Shown here piece by piece: positions 55,378 to 64,000 of a stretch of DNA of 64,000 nucleotides. Each line of letters begins with the position of its first letter. The first letter of the stretch is position 1. Source of the DNA: Desulfarculus sp. (GTDB taxonomy: Bacteria > Desulfobacterota > Desulfarculia > Desulfarculales > Desulfarculaceae); contig JACQYR010000022.1 in NCBI GenBank assembly GCA_016208115.1, forward strand, positions 1-64,000, read 5' to 3'. The notes beneath the pieces were generated by a model. It was not told the origin of the DNA. It did not search any database and was given only the letters and a program-made list of their open reading frames with translations. The translations under genes were made by a program, and so were the position numbers.

Positions 55378-55686
55378 ATGGACGCGCGGCAAGCCGCCAA
55401 AATCCTCAAAGCCCTGTCCCACGAGAACCGCTTGACGCTGTTCCTGGAGATACTTAAGGTTTCCGAGGCCACCTTCGAGGCGCAAGAAGATTTCCTTGTT
55501 TGCCAAGTTGCCGAAAAATTGGGACTATGTGCCCCCACCCTATCCCATCATCTCAAGGAGCTGGTCAATGCCGGCCTCATCAGCACCGAGAGGCGGGGTA
55601 AATTCCTGGTTGCACGGACCGTACCCGGACCCTTGGAGGAGGTCTGCCAGTTGTTGGGGATCAAACCTCCGGGGAGGCAGACCTGA
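55378..55686 (+). CDS. ArsR-family transcriptional regulator
   Basis: AAKILKALSHENRLTLFLEIL, VAEKLGLCAPTLSHHLKELVNAGLISTERRGKF. Confidence 0.9.
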   Translation: MDARQAAKILKALSHENRLTLFLEILKVSEATFEAQEDFLVCQVAEKLGLCAPTLSHHLKELVNAGLISTERRGKFLVARTVPGPLEEVCQLLGIKPPGRQT

Positions 55687-55768
55687 AAGCCGGCACCCGG
55701 CATCTTTTTTTTGGGCTAACAGTTAGACAAATGTAAAATTAAGAAAACAAAAAAACGTAGAGGCTGTC

Positions 55769-56599
55769 ATGAACACGAAAATGGACTTCACCCTGATCAC
55801 CGGCGCCAGCGGTGGCATAGGCGCCGCCCTGGCCCGGGAATTCGCCAGCCGGCAACATCCGCTGATCCTTGTGGCCCGGCGCCAGGCCGAGATGGAGGAC
55901 CTGGCCGCCGAGCTGCGCCAAAGCCACGGCATCGAGGTGGTGGTCATGCCCTGCGATCTGTCCCAACCCCGCCAAGTGGACAACCTGTTGGCCGGCTTGA
56001 GCCGACAAGGACTGGCGGTGGATATCCTGGTCAACAACGCCGGTTTCAGCGCGGCGGGGGAGTATCTCCATACCAAAGCCCAGTGGCAAGAAGAAATGCT
56101 GGCGGTCAACTTGGCGGCCCTGAATCGCCTCACGCGGGCGCTCCTGCCCCACATGGTGCGCCGAGGGCGGGGTGGAGTCATCAACCTGGCCTCCACCGGG
56201 TCTTTCGTGGCCGGACCCAACAACGCTTTGTACTGTGCCTCCAAGGCCTTTGTCCTGTCCTTCACCGAAGCGCTGCACCATGAGCTGAAAGGCAGCGGGG
56301 TCACCGCCAGCGCCCTATGCCCCGGCGCCACGGATACCGGCTTCGCGGCCAGGGCCGGCCTGCAAGACACCCCCATTTTCCGAGGTCCCCTGCTCACCTC
56401 CCAGCAAGTGGCCCGCGCCGGCCTGCGCGCCTTCCTGGGCAAGAAGAGCAAGGTGGTGGTGGGTCTTGGCAACCGGTTGCTGGTCCTGCTGTTGCGCTTA
56501 ACTCCCCGCCAGATGGCCACGGCCATCAGTGGCCGGCTGACTCGGCACGAGGTCTTCAGGAATCAAGGGAGCATCATGCGCCATCGAGGCGGCGTTTGA
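55769..56599 (+). CDS. Short-chain dehydrogenase/reductase
   Basis: [35 protein letters not shown]. Confidence 0.93.
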   Translation: MNTKMDFTLITGASGGIGAALAREFASRQHPLILVARRQAEMEDLAAELRQSHGIEVVVMPCDLSQPRQVDNLLAGLSRQGLAVDILVNNAGFSAAGEYLHTKAQWQEEMLAVNLAALNRLTRALLPHMVRRGRGGVINLASTGSFVAGPNNALYCASKAFVLSFTEALHHELKGSGVTASALCPGATDTGFAARAGLQDTPIFRGPLLTSQQVARAGLRAFLGKKSKVVVGLGNRLLVLLLRLTPRQMATAISGRLTRHEVFRNQGSIMRHRGGV

Positions 56600-56671
56600 G
56601 TTGTCGGCGTCCTAACTGTCCTGCAAGGTGGCCCTGCCCGGCGCTGGCCGGCAGCCTGACGGGAGAACTTC

Positions 56672-57622
56672 ATGCTCAACAGAAGAGAGGTGTTGAAGCT
56701 GGCGGCGGTTTCGGCGGTTGCCCTGACCGTGCCAGCCTGTGGCCTGTCTTATCAGGAACGGCCGCGGGTGCCGTTTTCAGCACGGGTGGTCAAGAATGGC
56801 CTGGTGCTCAGTTACAGCCAAACGGGTAACACCCGCAGGATTGGGCGTTTGATAGCGGCGGTGTGGCGCCGGCTGGGCGTTGAGGTCCAGGAGGCGGAGT
56901 TGCGCGACTTCCATCCCGGCCAGGCGTTGGGATTTGATCTCATTGCCGTGGGGGGGCCGGTCAATCACTACGACGCGCCGCAATACCTGAAGGATTGGCT
57001 GGGCAGACTGCCCCCCCTGGCCCAGACCCCTGTGGCGGCCTATGTCACCCATGGGCTACCGCCCAGCAACCAGCACAACACGGCTTGCGCCATCCTTGAG
57101 ATACTGGCCCAGCGGGGCGGCGCCCCTGTGGGGTTGGAGACCTTCGGCAACCTGGGCACCTACCCACCGGCCTGGGCCTTTTTCCCCGAGAAGTCCCTGG
57201 CGGCCAGGGTATTTCCCAATCATGAAACATATGAAAAGGTGCGCGCCTTCGCCATGCGGCTGCTGGCCGCGGCCAGGGACGGAAAAGCCTTGGCCTTTTC
57301 GCGGGAAATGGGCATGGGCGACGTGAAGAAATCCTTGGCGCCCATCCGGTTCAGCAAGTTGATCACCAATACCCACGAGATAGACACCGCGCGCTGCCGG
57401 GGGTGCGGGACCTGCGCGCGTCTTTGCCCCACGGGGGCCATAGATCCCCTGCGGGGCACGGTGGACAAGAGGCGCTGCGTGGATTGCATGGGCTGTATAA
57501 ACAATTGCCCCGCCGAAGCCGTGCGCATGGTGTATTGGGGCAAACCACTGACGGGATACTTCCAATTCCTCAGAGAGAACCAAATTAAAATCCAAGAGCC
57601 GCCGGAACTGCTGGAAGGATGA
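56672..57622 (+). CDS. Flavodoxin-ferredoxin fusion (EFR1-like) with N-terminal Tat/lipoprotein-like signal
   Basis: MLNRREVLKLAAVSAVALTVPAC signal; SYSQTGNTRRIGRLI flavodoxin motif; CRGCGTCARLCPTGAI and CVDCMGCINNCPAEAV 4Fe-4S motifs. Confidence 0.88.
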   Translation: MLNRREVLKLAAVSAVALTVPACGLSYQERPRVPFSARVVKNGLVLSYSQTGNTRRIGRLIAAVWRRLGVEVQEAELRDFHPGQALGFDLIAVGGPVNHYDAPQYLKDWLGRLPPLAQTPVAAYVTHGLPPSNQHNTACAILEILAQRGGAPVGLETFGNLGTYPPAWAFFPEKSLAARVFPNHETYEKVRAFAMRLLAAARDGKALAFSREMGMGDVKKSLAPIRFSKLITNTHEIDTARCRGCGTCARLCPTGAIDPLRGTVDKRRCVDCMGCINNCPAEAVRMVYWGKPLTGYFQFLRENQIKIQEPPELLEG

Positions 57623-57689
57623 TTGTGACCAGCCATGGCCAGGGCCACAACCCCTCTGGCCCGGTTGCGCCCAGCCCGGGGCACCGGGC

Positions 57690-58916
57690 CTACTCGTAGC
57701 GCAGGGCGTCTATGGGGTTGAGGCGGGCGGCGGTGCGGGCGGGGTAGAAGCCGAAGAACACCCCCACGCCGGCGGAGAAGAGGAAGGCCGCCAGGATGGC
57801 CTGGGGAGAGATGAAGGTGGGCCAATCCAGGAGCTTGGAGACGATGAAGGCCCCGGCCATGCCCAGGATCATGCCGATGACCCCGCCGAAGAGGGTGAGC
57901 AGCACGGCCTCGGTGAGGAACTGCAAGAGGATGTTGCGCTGCTTGGCGCCGATGGCCATGCGGATGCCGATCTCGCGGGTGCGCTCGGTGACCGAGACCA
58001 GCATGATGTTCATGATGCCGATGCCGCCCACCACCAGGGAGATGGAGGCCACGGCGCCCAACAAGAGCGACATCACCTGGGCCGACTGCTGGGACACGGC
58101 CAGAATCTCGGTGAGGTTGCGCAGGATGTAGTCGCGCTCCTTGTTGGGGCCCACGCGGTGGCGCTGGTCCAGAAGGGCGGTCACCTCCTCCTCGGCCTGG
58201 GCCAGCACCTCCTCGCTGCGGGCCTGGATGAGCATGGCGCCCACGGTGTTGGGAAAGGGGTTGCCCAGTATCTTACGCTGGGCGGTGGTGATGGGCAGCA
58301 TGATGAGGTAGTCCTGGTCGTCGCCCCGGGGCGACTGGCCCTTGCTCTCCAACACCCCCACCACGGTGAAGGGTACCTTCTTGATGCGCACGATTTTGCC
58401 CACCGGGTCCTCGGCGCCGAAGAGGTTCTCGGCCACGCTGGCCCCCAACAGGCAGTTCTTGAGCGCGCTCTCCACGTCGGTGGCGGTCAGCCCGCGGCCG
58501 GCGGCGATCCTCCACTCGCGCACGTCGAGCATCTCGGGGGTGCAGCCCTGTATCTGGGTCCACCAGTTCATGTTGCCGTAGACCACCTGGGCGCTGCCGC
58601 GCACCGTGGGCGCCACTCTTTCCACGGCGGGGCACTCGGTCTGGATGGCTTTCACATCGTCGTAGGTGATGGTGGGCACGGTGCCGGCGCCGGAGCGCAG
58701 GCCCCCAGCGGTGGATGAGCCGGGCACCACCAAGAGCAGGTTGCTGCCCATGGAGGCGATCTGGTCGGCGATGACCTTGCTGGCCCCGGCGCCGATGGCG
58801 ATCATGACGATCACCGCCCCGATGCCGATGATGATGCCCAGCATGGTCAAGAAGGAGCGCATCTTGTTGACCGCCAGGGCGCGCAGGGCGATCTTGAGCG
58901 CCAGGAAGAGTTCCAT
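57690..58916 (-). CDS. MacB-like ABC transporter permease
   Basis: MRSFLTMLGIIIGIGAVIVMIAIGAGAS, SISLVVGGIGIMNIMLVSVTERTREIGIRMAIGAK. Confidence 0.93.
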   Translation of the reverse strand: MELFLALKIALRALAVNKMRSFLTMLGIIIGIGAVIVMIAIGAGASKVIADQIASMGSNLLLVVPGSSTAGGLRSGAGTVPTITYDDVKAIQTECPAVERVAPTVRGSAQVVYGNMNWWTQIQGCTPEMLDVREWRIAAGRGLTATDVESALKNCLLGASVAENLFGAEDPVGKIVRIKKVPFTVVGVLESKGQSPRGDDQDYLIMLPITTAQRKILGNPFPNTVGAMLIQARSEEVLAQAEEEVTALLDQRHRVGPNKERDYILRNLTEILAVSQQSAQVMSLLLGAVASISLVVGGIGIMNIMLVSVTERTREIGIRMAIGAKQRNILLQFLTEAVLLTLFGGVIGMILGMAGAFIVSKLLDWPTFISPQAILAAFLFSAGVGVFFGFYPARTAARLNPIDALRYE

Positions 58917-59632
58917 CACCGGCCCCCCGGCCCGGCCCAGCCGCTGTCCTGGCGGTGGCGGTCGGAGATGATCTGGCCGTCCTTGAAGGTGAGCACCCGC
59001 CGGGCGTGGGCGGCCACGTCGGCCTCGTGGGTGACCATGATGATGGTTATGCCCTGGGCGTGGAGCTTCTCGAAGACCTCCATGATCTCCTCGCTGGTCT
59101 TGGAGTCCAGGTTGCCGGTGGGCTCGTCGGCCAGGATGAGGGTGGGTTGGCCGGCCAGGGCGCGGGCGATGGCCACCCGCTGCTGCTGACCGCCGGAGAG
59201 CTGGTTGCTGTAGTGCTCGGCCCGCCGGGCCAGGCCGACCATCTCCAAGGCGGCCAGGGCCTTCTGGCGGCGCTCCTTGGTGGGCACGCCGGCGTAGATC
59301 AGGGGCAGCTCCACGTTCTCGCGGGCGGTGGTGCGGTTGAGCAGGTTGAAGCCCTGGAAGACGAAGCCCAGCTTCTTGTTGCGCACCTCGGCCAACTGGT
59401 TCTTGGACAGGCGCTCCACGTTGACCCCCTCCAGGGCGTAGGAGCCGGTGGAGGGGGTGTCCAGGCAACCCAGGATGTGCATGCAGGTGCTCTTGCCGCT
59501 GCCCGAGGAGCCCATGATGGCCACGAAGTCGCCGGCCTGAATCTCCATGGTGACGCCCCTCAGGGCCTCCACCATCTCCTGCCCCATGCGGTAGGTCTTA
59601 GTGATGTCGCGCAAGCTGACCACGCAGGCCAT
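58916..59632 (-). CDS. MacB-like ABC transporter ATP-binding protein
   Basis: [51 protein letters not shown]. Confidence 0.95.
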   Translation of the reverse strand: MACVVSLRDITKTYRMGQEMVEALRGVTMEIQAGDFVAIMGSSGSGKSTCMHILGCLDTPSTGSYALEGVNVERLSKNQLAEVRNKKLGFVFQGFNLLNRTTARENVELPLIYAGVPTKERRQKALAALEMVGLARRAEHYSNQLSGGQQQRVAIARALAGQPTLILADEPTGNLDSKTSEEIMEVFEKLHAQGITIIMVTHEADVAAHARRVLTFKDGQIISDRHRQDSGWAGPGGR

Positions 59633-60838
59633 CTAGAACCTAGGCCCCCGCCCCGAGCCCGTGGCCACCGCCGGCTTCTTGCTGCCCACCTGCTCGATTA
59701 TCACCTCGTCGCCTTCCCTGAGCTCGCCCTCGGTCAACTCGACGGCGTTGCCATCGCCTATGCCGGTCTTGACCGGCACCGGCTGGAGGGTGCCGTCGGG
59801 CCCCAGCACGTAGACCCGCCGGGCCACCGGGGCCTTGCTCTCGGCCGGGGGCTGGCCGGGGGGCGCGGCCCCGGGCGCGCCGAGCGTCTTGGGCTTGAAG
59901 CGCAGGGCGGCGGTGGGCAGCCTGAGCACGCCGGAGCGGTGGTCCACCTCCAGGGTGACGTTGGCGGTCATGCCCGGCTTGAGCTTCAGTTCGCGGTTGT
60001 CCACACCGATCACCACCACGTAGGTCACCACGTTCTGGCTGACCACCGGGGCGCTGCGCACCTGGGTGACCTGGCCCTCGAAGCGAATCTCGGGGTAGGA
60101 GTCCACGGTGAAATAGGCCGTTTGGCCTTCCTTGACCCGGCTGATGTCGGCCTCGTCCACGCTGGTATCTATCTCCATGCGCGTGAGGTCCTGGGCGATG
60201 TTGAACAGGGTGGGGGTCTGGAAGGAGGCGGCCACGGTCTGGCCCACGTCCACGTTGCGCGAGACCACGGTGCCGTCCACGGGAGAGCGGATGGTGGAGT
60301 AGGCCAGGTTGGTGCGGGCCTGGTTCAGGGCACCCCGGGTCTGGACCACCGCCGCCTCGGCGGCCTGCAAGGCGGCCAGGGCGGCGTCATGGGCGGTCTG
60401 GGCGCTGTCAAGCTCGGCCCGGGCGATGAAGTCGCCGGCGATCAGCTCGCGGTTGCGCCCCAGGGTGCGCCGGGTGTCGGCCACCGTGACCTTGGCCTTC
60501 TGCACGCCCGCCAGGGCCGCCTGGTAGTTGCCTTCGGCCTGCTCCACCTGGGCCTCGAAGATGGCGGGGTCAATCTGGGCGATGGGCTGGCCCTGCTTGA
60601 CCGGCGAGTTGTAGTCCACGTAGATCTTGCGGATGGTGCCCGAAACCTGGGTGCCCACCTGCACGTTGACCACCGCCGCCAGGTTGCCGGTGGCCGAGAC
60701 GGTGGAGATGATGTCGCCTTTTTTGAGCTTGACGGTCTTGTAGACCGCGGGCTCCGGCCGCCCGAAGAGCAGATACAACCCCCCGGCCAGGGCCAAGAGC
60801 AGCAAGCCGGACAGGGCCAGGATGATCTTCTTATTCAT
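59633..60838 (-). CDS. HlyD/MacA-like periplasmic adaptor (RND/MFP family)
   Basis: KKGDIISTVSATGNLAAVVNVQVGTQVSGTIRKIYVDYNSPVKQGQPIAQID. Confidence 0.93.
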   Translation of the reverse strand: MNKKIILALSGLLLLALAGGLYLLFGRPEPAVYKTVKLKKGDIISTVSATGNLAAVVNVQVGTQVSGTIRKIYVDYNSPVKQGQPIAQIDPAIFEAQVEQAEGNYQAALAGVQKAKVTVADTRRTLGRNRELIAGDFIARAELDSAQTAHDAALAALQAAEAAVVQTRGALNQARTNLAYSTIRSPVDGTVVSRNVDVGQTVAASFQTPTLFNIAQDLTRMEIDTSVDEADISRVKEGQTAYFTVDSYPEIRFEGQVTQVRSAPVVSQNVVTYVVVIGVDNRELKLKPGMTANVTLEVDHRSGVLRLPTAALRFKPKTLGAPGAAPPGQPPAESKAPVARRVYVLGPDGTLQPVPVKTGIGDGNAVELTEGELREGDEVIIEQVGSKKPAVATGSGRGPRF

Positions 60839-60873
60839 GAATTGGCCCCGGTTCTCTGGACACGAGTTTGTCA

Positions 60874-61760
60874 TTAGGCGGCCATTCTGGTCAAGTAGGC
60901 CTGCCGGTATTCCAGAGGGTTCATGTAACCCAGTCTTTCCAGGCGCCAAGAGCGGTTGTAGGACTCGACGAAGTGGGCCACTGCCTGCCTGACCTCCTCG
61001 GCGTTCTTAAAGACGCGGCCGTATATGACCTGCTCCTTGAGAGTCCGGAAGAACCGCTCGGGCACGCCGTTGGTCTGGGGTTGCTCGATGAAGGCGTAGC
61101 TGGGGGCGAGGCCCAGAACCTGATCTGGTTGCGGAAGTCGTCGGCGGTGTACTGGGAGCCGTTATCCATCCTCAGCTTCAGCCCCCTGGCCACGTCGAAG
61201 TCCACCCCGCCCAACACCTCGTTGAGGGCCATGGCGATTGGCTCCAGGGCCTGGAACCTGGTCCCGGCCTTGGAGACGTGCCAGCCCATACACTCGGAGT
61301 TCCAATGCTCCAATGCGGCGAAGAGCCAGACCCAGCCCTCATCAACGGTCAGGATTTTGCTGCCGTCGGTGCCCCACATCAGATTGGGCTCGTCGGTGAT
61401 GATCTCGCCCTTATGGCCCGAGGCCGTCTTGGCACGTGGCCGATGGGGAGAGAGCAGGTTGTTTTCCCTCATGACCCTGAGAGTACGCTTGCGGCTGACC
61501 CTGACCCCGTCCATGATCCGCAAGCGCGCCCACACCTTGCGGTGCCCCTCGCCATGGAACTCGGAGCGGGCAAGGTCATGAATGATAAAGTCCAGGAGTT
61601 GATCGTCAGACCACTGGGGCTTGGGGCCTCTCTTGCCGCCAGCTCTGGCCGCAGGGGCGGTCTGGCCGGCGTGGAAGGAGGAGCGCGCGAAGGACAAGAC
61701 CGCACAGGCCCTCCTCACCCCATAGGGCTTGCCGGTGGCCGGGGAGACCGCCTGACTCAC
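60874..61760 (-). pseudogene. IS3-like transposase orfB (rve integrase domain), frameshifted near 61110
   Basis: GTDGSKILTVDEGWVWLFAALEHWNSECMGWHVS ... then continuation MPERFFRTLKEQVIYGRVFKNAEEVRQAVAHFVESYN in another frame. Confidence 0.8.
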
Positions 61761-62161
61761 TTGCGCGACCTCCCCTTGCCGAAAGGGCTTTGCTTTTCCA
61801 CCCGCATCCGCAAAAGCTCATTCTCCATGCTCAGCTCACCGATCCGCTTCATTGCCTGGTCCAGATCCTTCTTCAGCGGATCGCCCTCGCGCTCCTTCAG
61901 GGCCGTCTCAATTCCCACCAGCGCTTTGCTCCGCCACTGCTCCAGGCGATATATCTCGACGCCCAGTTCCCTGGACAGCAATTGCACCGACTCGCCACGA
62001 AGCAGGCGCAGCACCACCTCACGCTTGCGCCTCATGCTCCAACGCTCGTCCGGCTTCAGGGGGCCGACCTGGCCGCCGGTCGTGTGCTTTCCTCCAGTCG
62101 CCCTACGGGCTCCTTCCGTCAAGCCCACGACCTCTCCCATCTCCCGCTTCTCCTCTGCCAT
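61757..62161 (-). CDS. IS3-like transposase orfA (helix-turn-helix)
   Basis: RRKREVVLRLLRGESVQLLSRELGVEIYRLEQWRSKAL ... coiled-coil MKRIGELSMENELLRMRVE. Confidence 0.88.
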   Translation of the reverse strand: MAEEKREMGEVVGLTEGARRATGGKHTTGGQVGPLKPDERWSMRRKREVVLRLLRGESVQLLSRELGVEIYRLEQWRSKALVGIETALKEREGDPLKKDLDQAMKRIGELSMENELLRMRVEKQSPFGKGRSRK

Positions 62162-62362
62162 CCCAAAGCCTCCTTGTACACGTCTCGGGTCTGTTTATCC
62201 CAATTCCGTGTCCAAAGAAACCGGGGGCACCTCAGGCCAAGCCCATATGGATTCTCCTTTCTTCTTTTTCCCCATGCCTATGCAAGAGTCAGACCGAACA
62301 TCAAGGTGGTGCTGAACCCTTCCGGGCCGGCCGCGAGCCGGCCCGGAAGGGCGGCGTGGCGG

Positions 62363-62989
62363 CTAGTGCCGATGTTCCTTCTTGGCCCCCTGCTCTGGTT
62401 GCTCGGCGTGGTGGCCGCCGCCCGAGGCCATCATGTCCAGCTTCTCCACGTAGTGGGTGAACTCGACATAGGCAGCCACGAACTTGCGGCCCGCCTCCAC
62501 GCTTTCCTCGGCGTGCTTCTTGGCCTCATAGGTTTGGGCAAAGCGCTGGCCGATCCCCTGGGCGACCGCCTCGCCGATCTCGTGGGCCAGGTGGTCACCC
62601 TTGCCGCTGTCCAGGGCCTTGTCCGCCACCGCTACCGCTGGCTCCACGGGTCCTGCCTTTAGCCCGGTGAAGGGAGCGCCCTCCCCGGCTCGGTGCAGCC
62701 TCACCAAGGTCTCGAAGAAGTAGTGGTCTGCCAGCTCCCGTGCCTCTGACCCCTTGGCCCTGACCGCCAAGGTTTTCTTGAATGCCTCCTTGATGGCGGA
62801 CTCATCCCCAGGCCTGACCCATTTGAGCACCGGAGTAGCGTCGCCCTTGGCCAGGGCTGTCTTGGCTGCGGCCACCACCGGCCCGTCAAGGGTGTCGCAG
62901 TGGGCCGAGGCCGGCGGTGGGCTCCAGGCCACCCCAAGGAACATCCAAACCACCAACCCCACCACACCGGCAATGTGCTTCCCTTTCAT
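62363..62989 (-). CDS. Secreted DUF6448-like protein with His-rich C-terminus
   Basis: Signal peptide ending ASAHCDTLDGPVVAAAKTALAKGD...; C-term GGGHHAEQPEQGAKKEHRH. Confidence 0.75.
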   Translation of the reverse strand: MKGKHIAGVVGLVVWMFLGVAWSPPPASAHCDTLDGPVVAAAKTALAKGDATPVLKWVRPGDESAIKEAFKKTLAVRAKGSEARELADHYFFETLVRLHRAGEGAPFTGLKAGPVEPAVAVADKALDSGKGDHLAHEIGEAVAQGIGQRFAQTYEAKKHAEESVEAGRKFVAAYVEFTHYVEKLDMMASGGGHHAEQPEQGAKKEHRH

Positions 62990-63209
62990 GTTAACCTCCT
63001 TTTGCTTGATCGCGGTCGCAGGTAACGGCTAGTTCAACTGCCTTCTTTAATGGCTGGGAAAGATGTCAACTGGTCATTGAATTAGCCTTTTCTTCTTATT
63101 CATCGTCTACCTCGGACTTCACGGACCGGCCGCCGGGTGATGGTTATCCCAGATTATTGCAGCATGAGCCGTGCCAAGACCCCCGGGGAGTATAACGCCG
63201 CAACCCATA

Positions 63210-63325
63210 ATTCTTACACGTTTTTATGCGCCCGGTCCCCGGCGTGGCCGCCGGGAGGTGGCCGGGGACGCATAAAAATTATGCGTCCAGCCGGAGCAAT
63301 GCAAAATTTTTATGCACCAGGACCT
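63210..63325. repeat. Short inverted-repeat cluster with TTTTTATGC / GCATAAAAA motifs
   Basis: Three occurrences of TTTTTATGC or its complement within ~100 bp, paired with GTCCCC/GGGGAC arms. Confidence 0.45.
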
Positions 63326-63386
63326 GTCCCCAGGCGCGCGCCCAGCTTCGCCTAGGAGCCTGTCTAGGGACTACTCCGACAGGCCC

Positions 63387-64000
63387 CTAGCGGGCGGACA
63401 AGTCCCGCAGGGCGCTGAAACCGGCCAGGCTTCTGGCGGCGGCCACGCCGCGCATGATGGCGCGGGTAAAGCAGTCGGCCGCGGCCCGGCCCAGCTCGTT
63501 GAGGGCCGGGGCCTGGGCGCCCACAAAGAAGCCCGGGGCCTGGGGCAGGGGCCGCTTGCCGGTGGCCAGGCAGAAGATGGTGTCGCCGTCAAACATGGTA
63601 TGGGCCGGCCGGATGGCCCGGGCCAGGCCGTCGTGGGCCATCTGGGCCAGCTTCTGGGCCTGGGCCTTGGTCAGGATGGCGTCGGTGGCTACCACCCCGA
63701 TGGTGGTATGGCGGGCGGTCTGGCCCTGGCCCGGGCCGGGCAGGCGCACCCCGCGCCGGCCCAACTCGCCCAGTTCGCCGTCCATCTCCCGGCGCCCCTC
63801 CCCGAATAGCCCGCTGGCCGGGTCCAGCACCGAGCCCAGACAGTTGACCACCACCAGGGCCGCCACGGTCAGGCCCAGGTCCAGGACCTCGCTGGCGCTG
63901 CCCAGCCCGCCCTTGAGGCCCCCGGCCACGGCGCTGAGGCCGGCGCCGGCGTTGCCCAGGGCCAGGGCGCCGTCCTGGGCCGCCTGGCAGGCCTTGGCCC
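63387..64000 (-). CDS. DmpA/P1-family (S58) peptidase, C-terminal part; runs off window end
   Basis: VVVNCLGSVLDPASG, TTIGVVATDAILTKAQAQKLAQMAHDGLARAIRPAHTMFDGDTIFCLATG. Confidence 0.85.
   Translation of the reverse strand, partial: AKACQAAQDGALALGNAGAGLSAVAGGLKGGLGSASEVLDLGLTVAALVVVNCLGSVLDPASGLFGEGRREMDGELGELGRRGVRLPGPGQGQTARHTTIGVVATDAILTKAQAQKLAQMAHDGLARAIRPAHTMFDGDTIFCLATGKRPLPQAPGFFVGAQAPALNELGRAAADCFTRAIMRGVAAARSLAGFSALRDLSAR

Larger units (their letters stand above)
60846..62225 (-). mobile_element. IS3-family-like insertion sequence with imperfect terminal inverted repeats
   Basis: Left end CCCCGGTTCTCTGGACACGAGTTTG versus right end reverse complement CCCCGGTTTCTTTGGACACGGAATTGG; encloses orfA and orfB. 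Confidence 0.8.

Noticed and set aside
58955-60877. 640-aa plus-strand ORF
   Set aside because: Antisense to the MacB/HlyD-like genes; no recognisable domain.

Overview
High-GC bacterial chromosomal segment. The gene families suggest a sulfate-reducer-like deltaproteobacterium (Desulfobacterota), but that placement is inference. Most of the window is dense housekeeping and metabolic genes: folP-cdaA-ybbR-glmM, coaX, mpl, tilS, MOSC/NUDIX, AMMECR1, an ALDH-FeADH fusion, transketolase, leuCD-like, asd-rsmD-coaD, a divergent dnaA, ald, PAS-GGDEF-EAL, a polar amino-acid ABC transporter, a MacAB-like efflux system and an IS3-like element. Leading observations: (1) a rhodanese-rubrerythrin fusion with an in-frame TGA exactly at the catalytic Cys position and a hairpin just downstream, i.e. 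a candidate selenocysteine rhodanese missed by the ORF track; (2) a ~0.5 kb non-coding array of about 16 same-orientation, DnaA-box-like GTTTTTCCACC motifs spaced at near-integral helical turns, 2-3 kb from a divergent dnaA, i.e. a candidate replication origin or DnaA-binding array; (3) dispersed extragenic repeat families, including a 115-bp repeat with a covarying hairpin and a ~200-bp MITE-like element between ftsH and folP; (4) a recurring pattern of internal deletions in otherwise conserved genes (ftsH, mpl, baeRF, MFS) plus an amber codon in pgl, which is either real decay or assembly collapse. No rRNA, tRNA or CRISPR array was recognised.
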